Source of the DNA: Bacillus sp. V5-8f
GTDB lineage: Bacteria > Bacillota > Bacilli > Bacillales > DSM-1321
DNA length: 64,000 nt
Reading direction: 5' to 3'
Assembly (NCBI RefSeq): GCF_002863565.1
Contig: NZ_PGUW01000004.1
Location: 1 to 64,000, forward strand
Shown here piece after piece: positions 1 through 8,745 of the stretch (position 1 is the first letter of the stretch; every line of letters starts with the position of its first letter). Position numbers and translations under genes: made by a program. Below the pieces are notes generated by a model. It did not search any database. It was given only the letters and a program-made list of their open reading frames with translations, and was not told the origin of the DNA.

Positions 1-530
1 TTGAGTCCTTGCCCGAACAACAGCCATATAGTCCAGGGAGCCAGCCAATGCCAGGAAAGCAGCAGTTCAATCCAGGGTTTCCGCCGATGCACGGCGACCA
101 ATCATTTGGTCCGAGATTTGAGTCCTTGCCCGCGCAACAGCCATTTAGTCCAGGAAGCCAGCCAATGCCAGGCCAGCAGCAGTTCAATCCAGGGTTTCCG
201 CCGATGCCGAGACAACATCAATGGACACCAGACTGGCAAAGAGTCCAGCAACTTAATCATGAATACGGGAAATCATTAAATCAGCAGCCGTTTATCGAAC
301 CGTTCAATCAGCCATTTACAGCAGAGGATCACCAGAAAAGGTATGGAGGCAACTTCGATCAGCGGGAAATTCCGTCTCAATACAATACCCCATTTGGTGA
401 GCAAATCCATAATTTCCCTCAAGGCGGGCAACCTTTGTTCTTTTCCGGTGCACCATCGCCATACCAGGCAAACCACATCCAGCAGCCATTCGATATTCCA
501 GAATATGCCGATGAAAGCAGTGACATATAA
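1..530 (+). CDS. safA: SafA-like spore coat morphogenetic protein, C-terminal part (5' end outside window)
   Basis: The frame is open from base 3 and ends with TAA at 528-530, so the true start and any N-terminal LysM domain lie upstream. The visible 175 or so residues are rich in Pro, Gln, Gly, Phe and Ser. They are built on a 39-residue (117-nt) repeat: ESLPEQQP at base 3 and ESLPAQQP at base 120 begin two nearly identical units containing PGSQPMPG and FNPGFPPM. SafA binds SpoVID through an N-terminal LysM domain and directs inner coat assembly. Its C-terminal part is repetitive and Pro/Gln rich. Identification rests on this composition and on the neighbourhood: safA lies near bofC-ruvAB in Bacillus. 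Another Pro/Gln-rich coat protein is possible because the LysM domain is not visible. The downstream kinase start overlaps the end of this gene. Confidence 0.6.
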   Translation, partial: ESLPEQQPYSPGSQPMPGKQQFNPGFPPMHGDQSFGPRFESLPAQQPFSPGSQPMPGQQQFNPGFPPMPRQHQWTPDWQRVQQLNHEYGKSLNQQPFIEPFNQPFTAEDHQKRYGGNFDQREIPSQYNTPFGEQIHNFPQGGQPLFFSGAPSPYQANHIQQPFDIPEYADESSDI

Positions 531-1500
531 ATACAAAGGGGACAGCGATTTTTTCGATTGTCTCCTCTCTTATTTAAAAAGCCACCATTTAAATGTAAAA
601 AATATAGATAGAATCCATAAACAGGTTTTGTTGCTTCATCTCAATAGCGGCCAAAAATTGATTGTAAAAAATTTTTCCTCCCTGAAGAAATGGCTCTTCC
701 AGAAAAAACTCACTTCTCTTTTAAAGCAGTCAGGTTTTTCGTCAACCTATGAATTTTGTGATGGAATACCTCCGTTTGAATATGATGGATCTTTCTATCC
801 CTTGATTGAGTATATAAAACCACACCCTCAAAAATTTAATTTTCACAGTTATGAAAATCGAAAACAAGGGCTTCGGCTGCTATCCAAATTTCATCAGGCT
901 ACAAAAGGGATCGTTCACGATCCTTCCTTAGAAGTTCCAATTTTCAACCAACTAAAAAAGTGGGAAGAAAGATTACTGGTATTCAAGAGTTTTGTACCAC
1001 AAATCAGTGTGATTGTTTCCGAGGATCTTTTAAGGGAGTGGATTTCTTGGGCTTCATGGTCCTTAAATGGAATGGGGAAATTTGAACATTTGCTGCAGGA
1101 GAAAGATATCGCAATTATTCATGGTGATGTCGCCCATCATAATTTCCTCCGACGAAATGACGGAGAGCTATGCCTGCTCGATTTTGACTTGGCCGCATTA
1201 GCTCCAGCAGCCATAGACTATTTACAATATTCCAATAGAATTTTGCCTTCGATTAACTACAACTTAGACGGATTGAGGGAATATGATGAATTGAAGCCAT
1301 TCTTGAAAAATTTAGCTTTTTTATATGCTCTTGCATTTCCAACTGATATTTTCAGGGAATGGAACCGGCTCTTTAGAGAAAACAGAACCGGGAGCCACCC
1401 AAATTTCCATACTGTATGGAAAATGACGGTTGAAAGCTTTCCTGAACGGATGGCTTTTAATCGTTCGTTAGCCTGGTTGGTGACCAAGTATACCGGATAA
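505..1500 (+). CDS. CotS/APH-family phosphotransferase (spore coat-associated kinase-like)
   Basis: This is a 331-residue protein of the aminoglycoside phosphotransferase / choline kinase superfamily. The catalytic loop IIHGDVAHHNFL and the metal-binding motif LLDFDLA are both visible around residues 210-235, as expected for an active kinase fold. The frame stays open further upstream, but ATG at 505 (or ATG 511) is preferred because the upstream part overlaps safA coding sequence. The overlap of 26 bp with safA implies translational coupling. In Bacillus, CotS, CotI, YutH and YsxE are coat-associated members of this superfamily. CotH is a separate coat kinase family. The position after safA suggests a spore coat or morphogenesis role. 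The substrate cannot be predicted. Confidence 0.75.
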   Translation: MPMKAVTYKYKGDSDFFDCLLSYLKSHHLNVKNIDRIHKQVLLLHLNSGQKLIVKNFSSLKKWLFQKKLTSLLKQSGFSSTYEFCDGIPPFEYDGSFYPLIEYIKPHPQKFNFHSYENRKQGLRLLSKFHQATKGIVHDPSLEVPIFNQLKKWEERLLVFKSFVPQISVIVSEDLLREWISWASWSLNGMGKFEHLLQEKDIAIIHGDVAHHNFLRRNDGELCLLDFDLAALAPAAIDYLQYSNRILPSINYNLDGLREYDELKPFLKNLAFLYALAFPTDIFREWNRLFRENRTGSHPNFHTVWKMTVESFPERMAFNRSLAWLVTKYTG

Positions 1501-1714
1501 ATTCGACCATATCTTACAGGTGATGCTGCCTCGGGATTGATTGCCTTTCCCTCGCTCCCCGTGAAAATCGAATCTGGTAAGGATGGACGAACACCATTGT
1601 TGGATCGAGGACGTGAAAGATTTGTCCGTCACTTGTCGTGCTTGGAGAAACTCCTGTGTGCTTGTTGAAGCAGTAAGTTTATTATAAAAAAACACCTGCC
1701 GCTGCTGAACTATA

Positions 1715-1762
1715 CCCCGAATAATGGATACTTTAAAAAAAGTCCCTTATTCGGGGTTTTTC
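1715..1762 (+). terminator. Rho-independent terminator
   Basis: A perfect 10-bp stem (CCCCGAATAA at 1715-1724 with TTATTCGGGG at 1747-1756) is followed by five Ts. It ends transcription of safA-kinase, or of the orphan segment. Confidence 0.75.
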
Positions 1763-1849
1763 TATGTCTATATAGTAGAATCCCGTTTATAATCAATGCA
1801 GAGAATTTGAGCGGAGGAAGTCAACAATTCTAGACATATCAATGGAGCC

Positions 1850-1883
1850 AAAATAAAATGACTCCGGAACAACAATACCGGAG
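1850..1883 (-). terminator. Probable terminator of the minus-strand small gene
   Basis: A stem of CTCCGG (1862-1867) and CCGGAG (1878-1883) is followed, in the minus direction, by a T-rich stretch (TCATTTTATTTT). It lies downstream of the minus-strand ORF at 1991-2209. Confidence 0.4.
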
Positions 1884-1990
1884 CCATCTATTAGTAGCCT
1901 AACACAAAAGGTCTTTTTTTTGACTGTCCATTTTATAGGGCACAATTCATGGTTCAACGGCAGGTGTTTTTATTAGGAGAGTATTGTTAT

Positions 1991-2209
1991 TTATTGGTTC
2001 TGGTTGTTGCCCATCATGTTTTTGGCCCCTTTTGTAGCACGGTCAACTACATTTGCCGTTGTGTCAACCGCAGTCATAGCTACGTCCTCGGTCGCTTTTA
2101 GCGCGTTTTGGGCAGCGTCAAATGCCACGTCTGCACCACTTTTAATTGTGTTTGCCACATTTTTTGCTGCACTCTTCTGATTGTTATTTTGATTTTGCAT
2201 ATCATTCAC
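1991..2209 (-). CDS. Small Ala/Asn/Asp-rich helical protein, function unknown
   Basis: This is a 72-residue hydrophilic protein with a Gln/Asn-rich start and end. A central helix-forming region has alternating Ala, Asp, Lys and Thr, for example KSGADVAFDAAQNALKAT, and there is no hydrophobic membrane segment. The ATG is preceded by a strong AGGAGGTGA-type site (complement of bases 2207-2218). The periodic amphipathic composition resembles small stress or LEA-like proteins, but I do not recognise a specific family. It is transcribed against bofC and safA, and a candidate terminator lies at 1850-1883. The function is unknown. The RBS and composition make it a likely real gene. Confidence 0.6.
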   Translation of the reverse strand: MNDMQNQNNNQKSAAKNVANTIKSGADVAFDAAQNALKATEDVAMTAVDTTANVVDRATKGAKNMMGNNQNQ

Positions 2210-2349
2210 CTCCTCTTTAAAGCTTGTGTAAACGAAAAGGATTTATCCTGAATTTCTATCTATGTAATTTGCTAATCTGAATATGGTTAAAATCCCAAAT
2301 AACGTCCAAACTATAGAAAAGTATCCTTCTTGAGTAAGAGGTGATGGGA

Positions 2350-2877
2350 ATGAAAGGCCGGATAGCTGTTATTGCAATATTTATGAGTTTGGCTTTGTTA
2401 GGGATTTTCTGCACATCTATAGCCGAAGCTGGAAAAAGTGAAAATCCAGGGCAGATTGCCGGACCACTGGAACGAAAGGTCATTCTCCAGAGGTTGTACA
2501 TGGACGGCGAGATGAGTGAAGAAACGGTTACGGTGAAAATAGTGTCAATGGAGGATTTTTGGGCAAGCTATCAAGACTGGCAGCTAATTGACCAAAATGA
2601 GGAGCGAATCATCTTTCAAAAGAAGGAACATGACATTTCTCCCCTTCTTAAAGCAAATGGTTTTTTTGGAATAACGGAAGACGGAACACTGTCCATTTTC
2701 AATGGGAAGCCAGAGCATTCACAAATCATTCAATCATTCTTCCAGATAGATGTCGGAAAGCTAGAGACATATAAACAGAAGGAATTACTGAAGGGTATTC
2801 CGATCCTAAACAAAAGCAGATATGAACAAGTCATAGAGGCGTATAAACCTTACTCACTTCCGGAAAGTGAAAAATAG
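2350..2877 (+). CDS. bofC: BofC, forespore intercompartmental signalling protein
   Basis: The product is 175 residues with an N-terminal signal peptide (hydrophobic core IAVIAIFMSLALLGIF, cleavage near AEA). Conserved BofC features follow: VILQRLYMDGEMSEE, MEDFWASYQDW, SFFQIDVGKLE and LLKGIPIL. BofC is secreted from the forespore into the intermembrane space. There it restrains SpoIVB and so the sigma-K checkpoint protease pathway; sigK itself lies at the end of this window. ATG 2350 is chosen because AGAGG ends 8 bases upstream; GTG 2341 and ATG 2344 are too close to it. Its position just upstream of ruvAB matches Bacillus. Confidence 0.9.
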   Translation: MKGRIAVIAIFMSLALLGIFCTSIAEAGKSENPGQIAGPLERKVILQRLYMDGEMSEETVTVKIVSMEDFWASYQDWQLIDQNEERIIFQKKEHDISPLLKANGFFGITEDGTLSIFNGKPEHSQIIQSFFQIDVGKLETYKQKELLKGIPILNKSRYEQVIEAYKPYSLPESEK

Positions 2878-2879
2878 CA

Positions 2880-2906
2880 ACGGGACACTATGCTGTTCCG
2901 TTTTTT
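2880..2906 (+). terminator. bofC terminator
   Basis: The stem ACGGGACA/TGTTCCGT (one G-U pair) is followed by six Ts. Confidence 0.75.
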
Positions 2907-2953
2907 ATATTCCTTTTTATTCCTCTACACGAGAAATAGGATAATTACGCCTC

Positions 2954-2999
2954 TGAACCAATGTTTTCATTCTACTATCGTCGTTTTGTATGCTACAAT
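2954..2999 (+). promoter_or_regulatory. ruvA promoter with LexA-like box
   Basis: TGAACCAATGTTTT at 2954-2967 resembles the Bacillus LexA (DinR) operator CGAAC-N4-GTTCG, with an intact GAAC half-site and a degraded GTTT half-site. A TG-extended -10 element (TGCTACAAT, 2991-2999) follows, with no good -35. ruvAB belongs to the SOS regulon in B. subtilis, which supports the reading. Confidence 0.45.
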
Positions 3000-3032
3000 G
3001 AGTGGTACAGCAAAATCAGGGAGCGAAGAAAC

Positions 3033-3644
3033 TTGTTTGATTATATAAAAGGGGCCATTGAATACGTGGGGCCTGAATACATAGTTATTGAAAATAGTGG
3101 AATCGGGTACCAGGTGATGACGCCCAATCCGTTTATTTATTCTGCAAAGCTTAAGAGCGAGGTTCAAATTTTTACCTATCACCATGTACGTGAAGATATT
3201 TTTGCCTTATATGGCTTTGGAACCCGGGAAGAAAAGGCGTTATTTACAAAGCTGCTTAATGTAACAGGAATTGGACCAAAAGGGGCACTTGCCATCCTAG
3301 CTTCCGGCAAGGTCGACCAGGTGGTGCAGGCGATTGAAAATGAGGATGAGTCATTCTTGGTTAAATTCCCCGGTGTGGGCAAAAAGACGGCTCGACAAAT
3401 GATCCTTGATTTGAAAGGAAAACTTGAGAATATCGTTCCTGACTACTTCCCTAACCTATTCAACGACGGCCAAGCCCAATCAGGTACGGGCAGTTATCCA
3501 GAAGGATTGGATGAAGCCATTCAGGCATTGAAGGCACTCGGATATTCTGATAAAGAGGTCCAGAAAATGGCCAAGACACTGCAAAATGAGGAGCTTACGA
3601 CAGAACAATATATTAAAAAAGCTTTACAATTGATGTTAAGATAG
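3033..3644 (+). CDS. ruvA: Holliday junction DNA-binding protein RuvA
   Basis: RuvA (203 residues) binds four-way junctions as a tetramer and loads the RuvB motor for branch migration. The N-terminal OB fold is seen in [17 protein letters not shown]. The helix-hairpin-helix repeats include [16 protein letters not shown] and [16 protein letters not shown]. The C-terminal domain III (from about residue 150) binds RuvB. TTG 3033 is chosen: it gives the family N-terminus M-F-D-Y-I-K-G and has AGGGAG about 10 bases upstream. The upstream extension in the same frame has no family match. ruvB follows after 10 bases. Confidence 0.95.
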   Translation: MFDYIKGAIEYVGPEYIVIENSGIGYQVMTPNPFIYSAKLKSEVQIFTYHHVREDIFALYGFGTREEKALFTKLLNVTGIGPKGALAILASGKVDQVVQAIENEDESFLVKFPGVGKKTARQMILDLKGKLENIVPDYFPNLFNDGQAQSGTGSYPEGLDEAIQALKALGYSDKEVQKMAKTLQNEELTTEQYIKKALQLMLR

Positions 3645-3654
3645 GGGTGGCAAG

Positions 3655-4656
3655 ATGGAGGAGAGAATTTTCAACCAGGAAGCCGACCTGACCGAACTAT
3701 CGTTTGAGCAAAGCCTAAGACCGCAATACCTGGACCAATATATTGGCCAGGAGCAAGTAAAGACAAACTTAAAAGTATTTATTGAAGCCGCTAAAATGCG
3801 CGAAGAAACACTTGATCATGTACTGTTATATGGCCCTCCAGGTCTGGGGAAAACTACACTTGCGGTCATCATAGCAAATGAAATGGGTGTCAATGTGCGT
3901 ACTACTTCGGGGCCTGCCATTGAACGTCCGGGCGACCTTGCTGCAATACTTAGCGCATTGGAGCCAGGCGATGTCCTTTTTATAGATGAAATCCACAGGC
4001 TGCCCCGAACGGTTGAGGAAGTACTGTATCCTGCTATGGAAGATTTCTGCCTTGATATCGTAATTGGCAAAGGGCCTTCCGCGCGCTCAGTGAGAATCGA
4101 CTTGCCCCCATTTACACTTGTCGGAGCTACGACGAGGGCAGGTGCCTTGTCCGCACCGCTCAGGGACCGATTTGGCGTGCTTAGCCGTCTTGAATATTAT
4201 GCTGAAGATGAATTAAAGCAGATCGTAATCCGTACTGCGGAAATCATGGCCACCGAAATGGACGCCCGGGCGGCTGGGGAGATTGCGAGAAGATCCAGGG
4301 GTACACCCCGAATTGCCAACCGCCTGCTGCGAAGGGTCAGAGATTTCGCCCAGGTACGGGGAGATGGCACGATTACATTGGAGCTCGCAGACTATGCATT
4401 GGAATTAATGCAGGTTGACCGTTTAGGACTTGACCATATTGACCATAAATTACTTAGGGGCATTATTGAAAAATTCCGCGGCGGCCCGGTTGGGTTGGAA
4501 ACTATAGCAGCAACTATCGGCGAGGAAGCACATACGATTGAGGATGTATACGAGCCGTATTTGCTTCAAATTGGCTTTTTACAGCGTACACCCAGGGGTA
4601 GAACCGTAACGGACCAGGTTTACCGCCATTTCAATTTGGAGGTGCCTAAACCATGA
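3655..4656 (+). CDS. ruvB: Holliday junction branch migration ATPase RuvB
   Basis: RuvB (333 residues) is the AAA+ hexameric motor of the RuvAB complex. Walker A GPPGLGKT is at residues 60-67, the Walker B/DEIH box at about 111-114, sensor 1 GATTRAG at about 158-164, and the arginine-rich winged-helix C-terminal domain contains RTPRGR. Length and motifs are typical of the family. ATG 3655 has GGGGTGG upstream. The last bases overlap the next gene by 4 (ATGA-type coupling), so ruvA, ruvB and the DUF2905 gene are one transcriptional unit. Confidence 0.97.
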   Translation: MEERIFNQEADLTELSFEQSLRPQYLDQYIGQEQVKTNLKVFIEAAKMREETLDHVLLYGPPGLGKTTLAVIIANEMGVNVRTTSGPAIERPGDLAAILSALEPGDVLFIDEIHRLPRTVEEVLYPAMEDFCLDIVIGKGPSARSVRIDLPPFTLVGATTRAGALSAPLRDRFGVLSRLEYYAEDELKQIVIRTAEIMATEMDARAAGEIARRSRGTPRIANRLLRRVRDFAQVRGDGTITLELADYALELMQVDRLGLDHIDHKLLRGIIEKFRGGPVGLETIAATIGEEAHTIEDVYEPYLLQIGFLQRTPRGRTVTDQVYRHFNLEVPKP

Positions 4657-4859
4657 CAGGTATGCCAAAACTGTTAATGACAATTGGAATTATCATTTTT
4701 CTAATCGGATTTGCGATGAAATTTATAAATTTGGGCAGGCTGCCAGGAGATATTTTTATAAAAAAAGGGAATGCGACTTTTTATTTCCCAATCGTCACAT
4801 CCATTATCATTAGTATCGTTTTATCGGCCGTTCTTTATTTCATCAGCCGATTTCGTTAA
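4653..4859 (+). CDS. DUF2905 family small membrane protein
   Basis: The 68-residue protein has two predicted membrane segments ([16 protein letters not shown] and [16 protein letters not shown]-like) separated by the conserved DUF2905 core [14 protein letters not shown]. It overlaps ruvB by 4 bp and precedes queA, the usual position for this family in Bacillaceae. The molecular function is unknown; co-transcription with ruvAB does not by itself imply a repair role. Confidence 0.85.
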   Translation: MTGMPKLLMTIGIIIFLIGFAMKFINLGRLPGDIFIKKGNATFYFPIVTSIIISIVLSAVLYFISRFR

Positions 4860-4885
4860 TACAGCAAGTTAGGAAGTGGAAGATC

Positions 4886-5914
4886 ATGAAGGTGGACTTG
4901 TTTGATTTCCATCTGCCTGAGGAATTGATTGCCCAGGTACCATTGGAAAATAGAGAAGAAAGCAGGCTGATGGTTCTTGATAAGGAAACCGGAGCCATTC
5001 AGCATGAAATCTTTAAAAATATCACCAATTATTTAAATCCCGGAGATTGTCTGGTGCTGAACGATACAAGGGTGCTTCCAGCGCGACTTTACGGCAGCAA
5101 GGAGGATACCGGAGCGAATGTGGAAGTTCTTCTCCTGAAGCAGGAAGAAGGAGATAAGTGGGAGACCCTAGTGAAACCTGCCAAAAGAATTAAAGAAGGC
5201 ACCAAAATTTTGTTTGGTGACGGACAATTGTCGGCAGTGTGCACAGGTGTCCTGGATCATGGTGGCAGAATCCTTGAATTCTCGTATGAAGGCATCTTTT
5301 ATGAGGTATTGGAAGAACTGGGCAGCATGCCGCTTCCGCCTTATATAAAAGAACAGCTGGAGGACAAAAATCGTTATCAAACGGTATATGCCAGAGAGCG
5401 CGGGTCGGCGGCAGCTCCCACAGCCGGGCTTCATTTTACAGAGCCATTGCTGGAAGCTATCAGGGAAATGGGTGTCCACATTGCTTTTATTACATTGCAT
5501 GTCGGCTTGGGAACCTTTCGTCCGGTGAGTGCAGAAGATGTGGATGAGCATGAAATGCACTCGGAATTTTACCAAATGACAGAAGGAACAGCCAGGTTAT
5601 TAAATGAAGTAAAAGCAAACGGCGGCAGAATCATAACCGTTGGAACAACTTCAACAAGGACGCTTGAAACAATAGCGTCCAAACATGATGGCGTTTTTCA
5701 GGAAGAAAGTGGCTGGACAGATATTTTTATTTTCCCTGGCTATGAGTTTAAAGGAATAAATGCCATGATCACCAATTTCCATCTTCCAAAATCGACTCTG
5801 ATCATGCTTGTCAGCGCGTTAGCTGGACGGGAAAACGTGCTCCATGCTTATGAAACGGCTGTAAAGGAACAATACCGTTTTTTCAGTTTTGGAGATGCGA
5901 TGCTTATTAAATAA
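4886..5914 (+). CDS. queA: QueA, S-adenosylmethionine:tRNA ribosyltransferase-isomerase
   Basis: The 342-residue enzyme transfers and isomerises the ribosyl group of SAM onto preQ1 at the wobble position of GUN-anticodon tRNAs, giving epoxyqueuosine. Family motifs include [13 protein letters not shown] near residue 56, [10 protein letters not shown] near residue 177, [11 protein letters not shown] and the C-terminal [11 protein letters not shown]. The ATG follows AGGAAGTGG. It lies directly before tgt, the gene for the preceding queuosine step, so the two form a pathway unit. Confidence 0.96.
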   Translation: MKVDLFDFHLPEELIAQVPLENREESRLMVLDKETGAIQHEIFKNITNYLNPGDCLVLNDTRVLPARLYGSKEDTGANVEVLLLKQEEGDKWETLVKPAKRIKEGTKILFGDGQLSAVCTGVLDHGGRILEFSYEGIFYEVLEELGSMPLPPYIKEQLEDKNRYQTVYARERGSAAAPTAGLHFTEPLLEAIREMGVHIAFITLHVGLGTFRPVSAEDVDEHEMHSEFYQMTEGTARLLNEVKANGGRIITVGTTSTRTLETIASKHDGVFQEESGWTDIFIFPGYEFKGINAMITNFHLPKSTLIMLVSALAGRENVLHAYETAVKEQYRFFSFGDAMLIK

Positions 5915-7096
<1,182 letters not shown>

Positions 7097-7123
7097 TTGA
7101 CAATAAAGAAAGGAGAGATATAG

Positions 7124-7402
7124 ATGGGTGGTAACTACGGTGGTATTATTTCGCTGGTATTGATGTTCGTGTTGTTTTATTTCCTATTGATCCGTCCTCA
7201 GCAAAAGCGCCAAAAGCAAGTCCAGGCGATGCAGGGTGGATTGAAGAAAGGGGATAAAATCGTAACGATCGGAGGCCTTCATGGAACGATTGATTCACTG
7301 GATGAATCCAAAATCGTCATCCGCTGCGGTGACGGAAGCAGGCTTACATTCGATAAGTCAGCAATCCGTGAAGTAACGGAAAGCGTTCCTGAACAAGCGT
7401 AA
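7124..7402 (+). CDS. yajC: YajC, preprotein translocase accessory subunit
   Basis: YajC is 92 residues with one N-terminal membrane helix (IISLVLMFVLFYFLLIRP) followed by the conserved PQQKRQKQ stretch and a small cytosolic domain (KKGDKIVTIGGLHG). In E. coli it associates with SecDF; secDF lies 3.5 kb downstream here. GGAGAGAT precedes the ATG. A strong bidirectional terminator follows at once. Confidence 0.95.
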   Translation: MGGNYGGIISLVLMFVLFYFLLIRPQQKRQKQVQAMQGGLKKGDKIVTIGGLHGTIDSLDESKIVIRCGDGSRLTFDKSAIREVTESVPEQA

Positions 7403-7406
7403 AACT

Positions 7407-7448
7407 AAGAAAAAAACGGTATTCCGACAGGATACCGTTTTTTTTCTT
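7407..7448. terminator. Bidirectional terminator between yajC and yrzE
   Basis: The stem AAAAACGGTAT/ATACCGTTTTT has an A-run on one side and a T-run on the other, so it can terminate the converging yajC and yrzE transcripts. Confidence 0.9.
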
Positions 7449-7464
7449 AGTTTTAATTGGAATT

Positions 7465-7857
7465 TCACGTATCTCGTGACCCGGAACTCAGGTTGACCCC
7501 AAGGACCCCTCCCATCATTGCTGTGATAACAAAGCAGCCTTGGTAAATCCATTCCCTTAATGAAAATAAAGAATCGTTCCCGAGATATTGATAGGATAGA
7601 ACAATCAACATATAAAGAAGTCCCGTTCCGCCCCCCAGCATCCAGCCTTGTTTTTTTCCTTTCCCGCCTGAAATGAAGCCTCCAATAAACATCGTGATGA
7701 AGGATCCTGCCATAATAACATATGCAAGCGATGATTCGGTGATGTTCGTAAACCGCAGCAATGTCGCGAAAATTAAACTGGTGATAATAAACAGAATAAA
7801 TATGGTACTTACTCCATATAAAATAGCCGTACCCATTTTTTTTGATTCGATGGCCAC
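7465..7857 (-). CDS. yrzE: YrzE-type TIGR04086 membrane protein
   Basis: The 130-residue integral membrane protein has four hydrophobic segments (AILYGVSTIFILFIITSL, LAYVIMAGSFITMFIGGF, GGGTGLLYMLIVLSY, CFVITAMMGGVLGV) and a Gly/Lys-rich loop GGFISGGKGKKQG. This layout fits the TIGR04086 family found beside yajC in Bacillus. GTG 7857 is chosen because GGAAGG sits 6-7 bases upstream; the longer frame to 7908 runs through that RBS. The function is unknown. Confidence 0.75.
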   Translation of the reverse strand: MAIESKKMGTAILYGVSTIFILFIITSLIFATLLRFTNITESSLAYVIMAGSFITMFIGGFISGGKGKKQGWMLGGGTGLLYMLIVLSYQYLGNDSLFSLREWIYQGCFVITAMMGGVLGVNLSSGSRDT

Positions 7858-8025
7858 TCTCTCCCTTCCTTGGCTTCCTGGCAGGAATAGATTTTTATCT
7901 TTGTACAAGCATATTCGGCCATTGAGCTTTTAGACCATCGAACCACTAATTTTTTCGGATGTTGGCAAGGATAAGAAGATGGACTGTCGTTATAACATTA
8001 TTTCTCCGAAAAGGGAGGGTATCTA

Positions 8026-8679
8026 GTGAATGATTATGTGGTTATCATTTTCCGTGCTTTTATTTTATACTTTGCACTTTTGCTGATCTTTAGGTTCATG
8101 GGGAAACGGGAAATTGGTCAGTTAAGCATCTTGGACTTGGTCGTTGTGTTCATGATAGGGGATATGGCGGTAATGGCCATTGATAGCCCGGATAAACCGC
8201 TTCTTTTTTCCCTTTACCCGATTCTTGTGTTGGCTATTATTCAAATCGTTCTTGCGTATTTTTCTATGAAAAGCCAAAGATTTAGGGAGGTGATGGATGG
8301 AAGAGCAGCTATTATCATCTCACAGGGAAAAATCGATGAAAAAGAGATGAAAAGGCAGCGGTATAATTTTGATGACCTGCTAATTCAGCTTAGGGAAAAG
8401 AACATTGTTAATATAGAGAATGTTGAATACGCCATTTTAGAGCCTACAGGAAAGCTCTCTGTAATTGAAAAAAAGAATGTGAAAAACCCAAAAGATAATA
8501 CGCCGTTCCCTTTGGTTATAGATGGCGTTATCCAGGAGGAAAGTTTGGCATCAATCAATAAAAGTGATACTTGGCTTCGCGCACAGTTGCAAAAAAGAGG
8601 TTATCCAGATATAAAATGGATTTCCATTTGTACGTATGATGACGGCACTTTTTATATTGATGAAAGGAACCAGCCTTAG
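8026..8679 (+). CDS. yrbG: DUF421 (YetF-like) membrane protein
   Basis: The 217-residue protein has three N-terminal membrane helices, with the conserved YF/RxMGKREIGQLSILDLVVVFMIGD stretch around residues 20-45. Its cytosolic domain contains the DUF421 core DGRAAIIISQGKIDE. This is the architecture of YetF/YdfS/YrbG proteins. GTG 8026 follows AAGGGAGGG. It sits where yrbG lies in B. subtilis, between yrzE and spoVB. YetF-family proteins have been linked to spore membrane traits, but the role of this member is not known. Confidence 0.85.
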   Translation: MNDYVVIIFRAFILYFALLLIFRFMGKREIGQLSILDLVVVFMIGDMAVMAIDSPDKPLLFSLYPILVLAIIQIVLAYFSMKSQRFREVMDGRAAIIISQGKIDEKEMKRQRYNFDDLLIQLREKNIVNIENVEYAILEPTGKLSVIEKKNVKNPKDNTPFPLVIDGVIQEESLASINKSDTWLRAQLQKRGYPDIKWISICTYDDGTFYIDERNQP

Positions 8680-8704
8680 TTCCCAAGTTCCCGCGGCTAG
8701 TGGT

Positions 8705-8745
8705 CCGGATAATCAAGTTATGGAAACAACCAGCCGATTATCCGG
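8705..8745. repeat. Perfect 10-bp inverted repeat spanning the spoVB stop codon
   Basis: CCGGATAATC (8705-8714) and GATTATCCGG (8736-8745) are exact inverse copies separated by 21 bp. The spoVB stop lies in the loop. No T-run follows on either side, so it is not a standard terminator. Confidence 0.6.

Larger units (their letters stand above)
1501..1990. other. Gene-poor interval with a GC-rich orphan segment
   Basis: No complete gene is evident over 490 bp. Bases 1501-1680 are visibly more GC-rich than their surroundings. The plus frame directly after the kinase stop stays open for about 53 codons, to a TGA near 1665, with no ATG and no RBS. It includes the string LPVKIESGKDGRTPL. This may be the 3' remnant of a mobile or structured-RNA element. 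The rest of the interval holds the terminators at 1715-1762 and 1850-1883 and AT-rich sequence. Confidence 0.4.

Noticed and set aside
1468-1695. 75-codon minus-strand ORF over the orphan segment
   Set aside because: No RBS, overlaps the kinase end, and composition is not protein-like; the plus frame looks more like coding remnant.
5168-5575. 135-codon minus-strand ORF inside queA
   Set aside because: Shadow of queA codon pattern; no RBS and His/Cys-rich unlikely composition.
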